NCBI GenBank assembly: GCA_947628185.1
Contig: CANQYW010000001.1
Coordinates: 1-64,000 of the forward strand
Length of the DNA: 64,000 nucleotides
Reading direction: 5' to 3'
Origin: an uncultured Oscillospiraceae bacterium
GTDB taxonomy: Bacteria > Bacillota > Clostridia > Oscillospirales > Oscillospiraceae
Shown here in pieces: positions 59,317 to 64,000 of the stretch (its first letter is position 1; each line of letters begins with the position of its first letter). The notes beneath the pieces were generated by a model, which worked only from the letters and a program-made list of their open reading frames with translations, ran no database searches and was not told the origin of the DNA. The translations under genes and the position numbers were made by a program.

Positions 59317-60224
59317 GACGCCACCTCGTATTCCCGTCTCCCCTGCGCGTTTTTTATGATCACACAGCGCTGGAAGACGTGACTCTCAAATAGTCCCCGG
59401 TACAATGGACGTCTCGTGAGGTCCTCAAGCCCCTCCCCGTGGGCCGTGGCCAGGAGCCGGACGCCGCAGTTCTGGGCCCTTCTTATGGCCTCCGCGTCCT
59501 CCGGGGCTGTTATCTCGTCAAGGGCGATGACCTCCGGGTTCATGCTCCGGAGGAGCATCATGACGGCCTGCGCCTTGGGACAGCCCTCAAGTACGTCCGT
59601 CCTGGGGCCCACGTCAAATTGCGGCTGCCCCGCCCACATGGCGGCCACCTCGCCCCGCTCGTCGGCCAGCGACACGCGCCTGGGGCGGAGCGTTCTCGTG
59701 CCCTGGGAGAGCGTCCTCACAAGGTCCCGCAGGAGCGTCGTCTTGCCCGCACCCGGCGGGGCGATGATGAGCGTGGAGCAGAACTTATCCCCCGGGGTGA
59801 GTCGCCCCAGGACTGTCTCCGCCACGCCCCGGCGCTCCCTTGATATGCGGATGGCGGCGTAGGAGTAGCAGTGGAAACCTCCCACGCCCCCCTCGCATAA
59901 ATACACGCTGCCGCCCAGGCCCACCCTGTAGCCGCCGCGGCAGGATATGTACCCCTCGCGTATCTCCTCCGATGAGGAGTGTACCGACGCCCCGGTGCAG
60001 ATCTCCACAAGGTGGGATATGTCCCGCAGCGTCACCTTCTCGCGTCCCAGTTCCCGCTCACCTGCGGGCAGTACCGCTGAGAGCGGCCTCCCCACCCGCA
60101 GGCGCAGTTCCTCCGCCTCCTCCCTATCGGCCCGCAGTAGTTCCCGGACCCGTTCCCTCAGGTTGAAGGGCAGCAGCGTCACTGCCCCGTCAAATCTCGC
60201 AACGCGGTAATCACTCTCCGTCAT
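59310..60224 (-). CDS. spoIIIAA: Stage III sporulation protein AA (secretion-type ATPase)
   Basis: The 304-residue ATPase has Walker A APPGAGKTTLL near 160, LADERGEVAAMW near 187 and Walker B VIALDEITAPED near 239. It powers or assembles the SpoIIIA-SpoIIQ channel on the mother-cell side. The ATG at 60224 has AGGAGG six bases upstream. It is the first of eight overlapping genes and has a sigma-E-like promoter. Confidence 0.94.
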   Translation of the reverse strand: MTESDYRVARFDGAVTLLPFNLRERVRELLRADREEAEELRLRVGRPLSAVLPAGERELGREKVTLRDISHLVEICTGASVHSSSEEIREGYISCRGGYRVGLGGSVYLCEGGVGGFHCYSYAAIRISRERRGVAETVLGRLTPGDKFCSTLIIAPPGAGKTTLLRDLVRTLSQGTRTLRPRRVSLADERGEVAAMWAGQPQFDVGPRTDVLEGCPKAQAVMMLLRSMNPEVIALDEITAPEDAEAIRRAQNCGVRLLATAHGEGLEDLTRRPLYRGLFESHVFQRCVIIKNAQGRREYEVASC

Positions 60225-60248
60225 GCTCGTCCTCCTCTCGTGTACCAA

Positions 60249-60277
60249 ATTCTATTACCGCTTGTCCCGGGATATGA
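60249..60277 (-). promoter_or_regulatory. Sigma-E-like promoter of spoIIIA
   Basis: On the minus strand TCATATC (60271-60277), a 14-base spacer and AATAGAAT (60249-60256) resemble the sigma-E consensus. The spoIIIA operon of Bacillus is sigma-E dependent. The element begins just after the terminator of the galactanase gene. Confidence 0.55.
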
Positions 60278-60281
60278 CAAC

Positions 60282-60317
60282 AAAAAAATGCCGCCGCGGG
60301 TCGAGCCCGCGGCGGCA
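60282..60317 (-). terminator. Terminator of the galactanase gene
   Basis: On the minus strand a perfect 12-base-pair stem TGCCGCCGCGGG/CCCGCGGCGGCA with a five-base loop is followed by seven T residues. Confidence 0.92.
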
Positions 60318-60343
60318 GTAGGGGTGACTATATTTGATTAGTT

Positions 60344-63300
60344 TTACTCAAGGGTCTCACAGCAGCGCATGAAGAAGGTGGCGAGCTCGGCCCTGCGGCA
60401 GCTGACGCCGGGGACGAGGGTCGTGGGCGTCTGGCCCTCGATGATGCCGTTCTCAACGGCCCAGGACATGGCGTCCACAGCCCAGGAGCTGATGGCGTCC
60501 TTGTCGGTGAAAGCGCCGAGGTTACCCGAGTCCACCTCGCCCTTGCTGTCGGTGTAGTAACGGTAGAAGATCGTCACAACCACCTCGCGGCTCACGGGGC
60601 TGTAGGGGTCGAAGTGGGTGGGGTCGATGCCCAGCACGTAGCCGTTCTCGTTGGCCCAGTTGACGGCGGTGTAGTAGTAGTCGCTCTCCGTCACGTCCAC
60701 GAAGGGGGATACGCTCTTGGCCTCGGGCTCACCGGCGAGACGCCAGAGGACCGTGACCATCATGGAGCGGTTGGCTATTGCCTCGGGGGAGAATGTCATG
60801 GGCGCGGTGCCCTGCATGAGGCCCTTCTCGGTGACGTAATTGACGGCATCGGTGTACCAGGCGTTCTCCACAAGGTCGGTGTAGGTGGAGAGTTTGTAGA
60901 GGGTCCAGTCGTCGAAGGAGCCCCAGGCGCCGCCGCCGGCGGTGACGTTGACGCCCACAGTGACGTCCGCCTCCTCAGTGACGGTGAATTCAATGACCGG
61001 GGTCTTCCAGTTGGCCCAGCCCTCAAGGGCGACGGATTCCTTAACGGTCTCGCCGTTCACGGTGACGTATATGTAGACGTCGGGGTTCTCGCCCACATCG
61101 CCGCCCTGGGCGTAGAGGGAGAAGGAGTAGACGCCGGGCTGGAGTTTCACGGTCTGGCTGGCCTTCGCCTCGCTTATGGCGTTGCCGGAGTAGAAGTGCA
61201 GGCACCAGCTGCCCTTGTGGTTGTTGGTGCTCTCCCTGTCGGTTATGCCCTTGCCTACCCAATCCTTCAGGTCATAGGCCACGTTGCCCTCCTCAAAGCC
61301 GGGGTTCTGGAGGTAGTTGTAGCCATTCACAACGACGGGGCAGGTGACCTCAACGGTCTCGGTGCCGTCGGTGATGGTACCGGTGACAACGTAGCTGCCG
61401 GGCTTATTGGTGTTGACGGCCTTGACGCTGTCCTCGTCCCATGTAATGGTGAGGTCAGCGGTTTTGCCGTCGGTGTAGGTGACAGTGACGCTCTCGGGGA
61501 GGACGAGCTTGGCGCCCAGCTCCAGCTCCAGAGAGAGGCCGGCGACGGTGACTATCTCGTTGACATATCCCACGGTGCCGGTGGTCATGTACTTGAAGAC
61601 GTTGAGGGACTCAAGGGCTTTGCCGTCAAAGTCGAACATGGCCTGGTTATCCACCGCCGAGCCGCCGTACCACTTGCCGGCGTCGTCGGGGTCGTACTCG
61701 GAGGCGTAGGAGGAGGCCCAGCCGGAGCCGTACTTCTCCCAGAGCTCCTTATTCTTGGCTATCATCTCATCGCGCGCAGAGCCCTCGAGACCGGAGACGT
61801 TGTTCACGGGGATCCAGGCGTTCTCCCAGTAGAAGAGGCCGAGGCCCTTATCGCCCACGTCCTTCACGGCCTTGGCCACGGTGGCGTACTCGGTGGCCTG
61901 ACCCTGGACGGAGAAGGCGTAAGCGGCGCCGCTGTCGTTGTTGCCCACGCGGACGGTGTTCTCGTGACCGTCGCCCTCATCAAGGGTCCAGGCCCAGCTG
62001 GTCTCGGCGACCATGACCTTCTTGCCGTAGGTGTCGGCGACGTTCTTGAGAACGCTGGTGAGGTTATCAATGGTGCCGTGCCAGTAGGGGTAGTAGGAGC
62101 TGGCGAACACATCGTAATCAACATTGGCGTCCGCAAGGCCCTTGGCGTAGCTTGCGTAGTTGCCAGCGCGCTCGGGGTTCGTGAAGTGGATGGCCACGAG
62201 GATGCTGGGGTCAACTTCCCTTGCGGCCTTGGAACCGGCGGAGAAGAGCTTGCCCTTCGCCTCCCAGCTGGAGTTCTCATCGCATATGCCGTGGCTGGTG
62301 GTCTCGTTGCCCACCTGGATCATGCCGACGTCAACGCCGGCATCTTTAAGTTTCTCAAGGCACTCTTTGGTGAACTTGTAGATGGCGTCGGCCTTCTGGT
62401 CAACGTTGTAATCCTTCCATGCCTTGGGCGCCTGCTGCTTGCCGGGGTCGGCCCAGAAGTCGGAGTAGTGGAAGTCGATGAGGACCCGGATCCCGGCCTC
62501 GGTGGCCCACTTGCCCATCGTGACAGCGGCATTAATATCGCAGTTGCCGCCGCCATAACCGTTGTGATTTTTGTCAAAGGGGTCGTTCCAAACTCTGAGG
62601 CGCACCCAGTTGACACCGGCGTCCTTCAGGAGTTTCATGAAACCCTTGCCCTGGCCATCGACGCCCTCGCCGACGCTCTTGCCCTCGAAGTCCTCAAAGG
62701 TCGCGCCGCTATTGAGGATGGAGAGGAGTGAGGAGACGTCGGTTCCCCGGATGAACCCGGAATCGTCGTCAGTGCCCTCGATGTAGGGGACGTAGATCTC
62801 GGACTCCACAGGCTCCGGGGCCGGCTTGGGAGTGTCATCGGCGTCGATGAGCTTGAGATTGTCGAGATTGCCCCAATACTTCGCGGGCTCCGTGCCGGAG
62901 AGGGTAAACGTTACCTCAGTAGTCTCGGTCAGCGTGAAGTGGGTGGTCTCATAGGTGGCCCAGCCCTCGTAACCAGTCGTGGTGATGGTCTCGGCGCCCT
63001 TCGCGAGCTCTTTTTCACCGGCTGTCACGGCGTAGGTAAGGCCGCTGTTGCTATCAGCACCCGCCATATCGAAGGTGAAGTAATAATTACCAGCAGGGAT
63101 AGACTTCGTGTATGACGCAGAGCCCTCTGCATCTTCGTCATTACTTATCCAGAGATTCAGAGTGTTTGTGGTATTCACATCATCCCACTGATCAATCTTA
63201 ACATCACCAGTGTATCCAGTGAGAGTCCACTTATCTGCGTTACCATCCTCAAAGTCGCCGTTCGGGAGGGAGAGATCCTTCTCTACCTTCGGGGCGTCCT

Positions 63301-63703
63301 TCACGGTGATAGTGGCATAAGCAATGGCCACACGAGTGCCGCCAGACTGGAGCTCTGCCGCAAGATAATATGTACCGGCGGTGGGAAGCATGGCAGTAGC
63401 CGTCAGAGTATAGCCCTCATCGTCCTTTACAGGGAACTCCGCGTCATTGTTACCATCGGAGTGATCTCCCCAGGAATCGCCCCAGAACCAGAGGTTAAGG
63501 CTTGAACCTTTGAGGTCTGTTACGGCCTCGCCGTTCTTCGTGACCTCAGCCGTCAGGCTGACGGTGTCGCCGGGGGCGGCTTCGGTCTTGTCCGCGGTGA
63601 CTGTCACCGTGTACTCGTCTGCCGCCAGAACTGCCGGTGTCAGCCCCACGAGGAGCATCAGCGCCAGCAGCCACGCGATAACGCGCTTGCTTTGGTGTCT
63701 CAT
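60344..63703 (-). CDS. Multidomain GH53 endo-beta-1,4-galactanase with S-layer anchor
   Basis: This 1119-residue secreted enzyme cuts beta-1,4-galactan side chains of pectin. Order: signal peptide (1-27), Ig-like domain (28-135), carbohydrate-binding domain (145-290), GH53 catalytic barrel (315-700) with acid/base Glu467 in QVGNE and nucleophile Glu567 in MVAETSW, Ig-like domain (722-795), a second carbohydrate-binding domain (796-937, ends WGSFDDWTL) and three SLH repeats (940-1119) that attach it to the cell wall. RBS GGGAGG. It has its own promoter and terminator. Confidence 0.93.
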   Translation of the reverse strand: MRHQSKRVIAWLLALMLLVGLTPAVLAADEYTVTVTADKTEAAPGDTVSLTAEVTKNGEAVTDLKGSSLNLWFWGDSWGDHSDGNNDAEFPVKDDEGYTLTATAMLPTAGTYYLAAELQSGGTRVAIAYATITVKDAPKVEKDLSLPNGDFEDGNADKWTLTGYTGDVKIDQWDDVNTTNTLNLWISNDEDAEGSASYTKSIPAGNYYFTFDMAGADSNSGLTYAVTAGEKELAKGAETITTTGYEGWATYETTHFTLTETTEVTFTLSGTEPAKYWGNLDNLKLIDADDTPKPAPEPVESEIYVPYIEGTDDDSGFIRGTDVSSLLSILNSGATFEDFEGKSVGEGVDGQGKGFMKLLKDAGVNWVRLRVWNDPFDKNHNGYGGGNCDINAAVTMGKWATEAGIRVLIDFHYSDFWADPGKQQAPKAWKDYNVDQKADAIYKFTKECLEKLKDAGVDVGMIQVGNETTSHGICDENSSWEAKGKLFSAGSKAAREVDPSILVAIHFTNPERAGNYASYAKGLADANVDYDVFASSYYPYWHGTIDNLTSVLKNVADTYGKKVMVAETSWAWTLDEGDGHENTVRVGNNDSGAAYAFSVQGQATEYATVAKAVKDVGDKGLGLFYWENAWIPVNNVSGLEGSARDEMIAKNKELWEKYGSGWASSYASEYDPDDAGKWYGGSAVDNQAMFDFDGKALESLNVFKYMTTGTVGYVNEIVTVAGLSLELELGAKLVLPESVTVTYTDGKTADLTITWDEDSVKAVNTNKPGSYVVTGTITDGTETVEVTCPVVVNGYNYLQNPGFEEGNVAYDLKDWVGKGITDRESTNNHKGSWCLHFYSGNAISEAKASQTVKLQPGVYSFSLYAQGGDVGENPDVYIYVTVNGETVKESVALEGWANWKTPVIEFTVTEEADVTVGVNVTAGGGAWGSFDDWTLYKLSTYTDLVENAWYTDAVNYVTEKGLMQGTAPMTFSPEAIANRSMMVTVLWRLAGEPEAKSVSPFVDVTESDYYYTAVNWANENGYVLGIDPTHFDPYSPVSREVVVTIFYRYYTDSKGEVDSGNLGAFTDKDAISSWAVDAMSWAVENGIIEGQTPTTLVPGVSCRRAELATFFMRCCETLE

Positions 63704-63784
63704 TGCATTTTTCCTCCCATAATTTTAATCTTTTTGCCTGCAAACACAGGCCCGGCGGGTGCGCATCCCGTCCTTATCACTGTA

Positions 63785-63813
63785 ATAATACTCCATTAAT
63801 TCAAAAATTGCAA
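63785..63813 (-). promoter_or_regulatory. Sigma-A promoter of the galactanase gene
   Basis: On the minus strand TTGCAA (63808-63813), 17 bases and TATTAT (63785-63790) give a leader of about 75 bases. Confidence 0.65.
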
Positions 63814-63866
63814 GCAAAACGGCCGAATTCTACATATTTAACATTTTGATTTTGTCCATTATAACG

Positions 63867-63890
63867 AAACCGCCCGGAATTGGGCGGTTT
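63867..63890 (-). terminator. Terminator of the upstream carbohydrate-binding gene
   Basis: A perfect nine-base-pair stem AAACCGCCC/GGGCGGTTT with a six-base loop lies 30 bases after the stop of the partial gene. Its T run is short on the minus strand. Confidence 0.6.
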
Positions 63891-63919
63891 CATGGCATAA
63901 TTTTGAATTTTGGTAACTA

Positions 63920-64000
63920 TCAACGGTTTCCAAGTGTCCAATCGTCGAAAGTGCCCCAGGATTTGGCCGCAGATTGGACCACGAGCCCCACCTCCACCTC
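63920..64000 (-). CDS. C-terminus of a carbohydrate-binding protein (partial)
   Basis: The minus strand from the right edge reads 26 residues ending SAAKSWGTFDDWTLGNR and a TGA at 63920. This matches the end of the second carbohydrate-binding domain of the neighbouring galactanase (GGGAWGSFDDWTLYKL), so a related secreted protein, perhaps another galactanase without SLH repeats, lies just beyond the window. Confidence 0.7.
   Translation of the reverse strand, partial: EVEVGLVVQSAAKSWGTFDDWTLGNR

Noticed and set aside
60614..62731. 705-codon open frame on the plus strand opposite the galactanase gene
   Set aside because: It is an antisense shadow of a GC-rich gene. The minus-strand frame has signal peptide, catalytic motifs and SLH repeats; this one has none and no ribosome-binding site.
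1..64000. CRISPR arrays, insertion sequences, prophage and tRNA or rRNA genes
   Set aside because: I looked for repeat-spacer patterns, transposase or integrase motifs and tRNA-like cloverleafs and saw none that I could support.

Overview
The window is a chromosomal segment of a spore-forming Firmicute of class Clostridia. Three things suggest this: a complete spoIIIAA-AH operon, sigG and a spoIVF-type pair; a MurT/GatD pair; and the order tyrS, recN, argR, nadK, tlyA, dxs, ispA, xseB, xseA, nusB, asp23, spoIIIA. Coding DNA is GC-rich (one hand-counted 60-base sample is 68%). The mix of surface galactanase, lipoproteins and fermentative acetate kinase suggests a high-GC anaerobe, perhaps related to Oscillospirales; this placement is an inference. 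Intergenic regions are AT-rich and often carry clear sigma-A promoters with 16-18 base spacers.

Layout. 1-1732 (minus): start of a radical SAM gene, spoIVFB-like and spoIVFA-like genes. 1872-3955 (plus): murT-gatD. 4040-5889 (minus): GntR-controlled ABC operon. 6045-8105 (minus): CDF cation transporter and a HAD phosphatase. 8246-10612 (plus): MATE exporter and a membrane protein. 10713-11888 (minus): M20 amidohydrolase. 11961-18038 (plus): macro-domain and VWA genes, MFS plus GDPD, DegV, DUF362. 18174-21135 (plus): Crp/Fnr regulator with an ABC importer. 21197-22437 (minus): SPFH and a ribbon-helix-helix gene. 22613-23383: sigG. 23443-25803: S24 repressor divergent from dinB. 25910-32997 (plus): folD, tcdA, paired lipoproteins, MBOAT, DHHW protein, another lipoprotein. 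33075-34838 (minus): flavodoxin and aldo/keto reductase. 34979-36167: an AT-richer island with an unknown duplicated protein. 36209-38700: tmcAL and ackA. 38762-41805 (minus): ECF sigma, membrane protein, ABC. 41954-60224 (minus): a long housekeeping and sporulation block. 60344-64000 (minus): surface GH53 galactanase and the tail of a second carbohydrate-binding protein.

The most notable item is the roughly 670-base gene-free stretch between ispA and a small membrane protein next to dxs (50490-51159, minus). Its position, size, strong promoter, folding potential and adjacent four-helix membrane protein match the OLE RNA and OapA locus, a large membrane-associated ribonucleoprotein known from extremophilic and anaerobic Firmicutes. 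Other items worth following are a GatD lacking both catalytic glutaminase residues, a FolD with altered active-site residues, a macro/VWA gene pair, a foreign-looking duplicated protein behind a possibly leaderless mini-ORF, and sigma-E and sigma-F type promoters at the expected sporulation genes.
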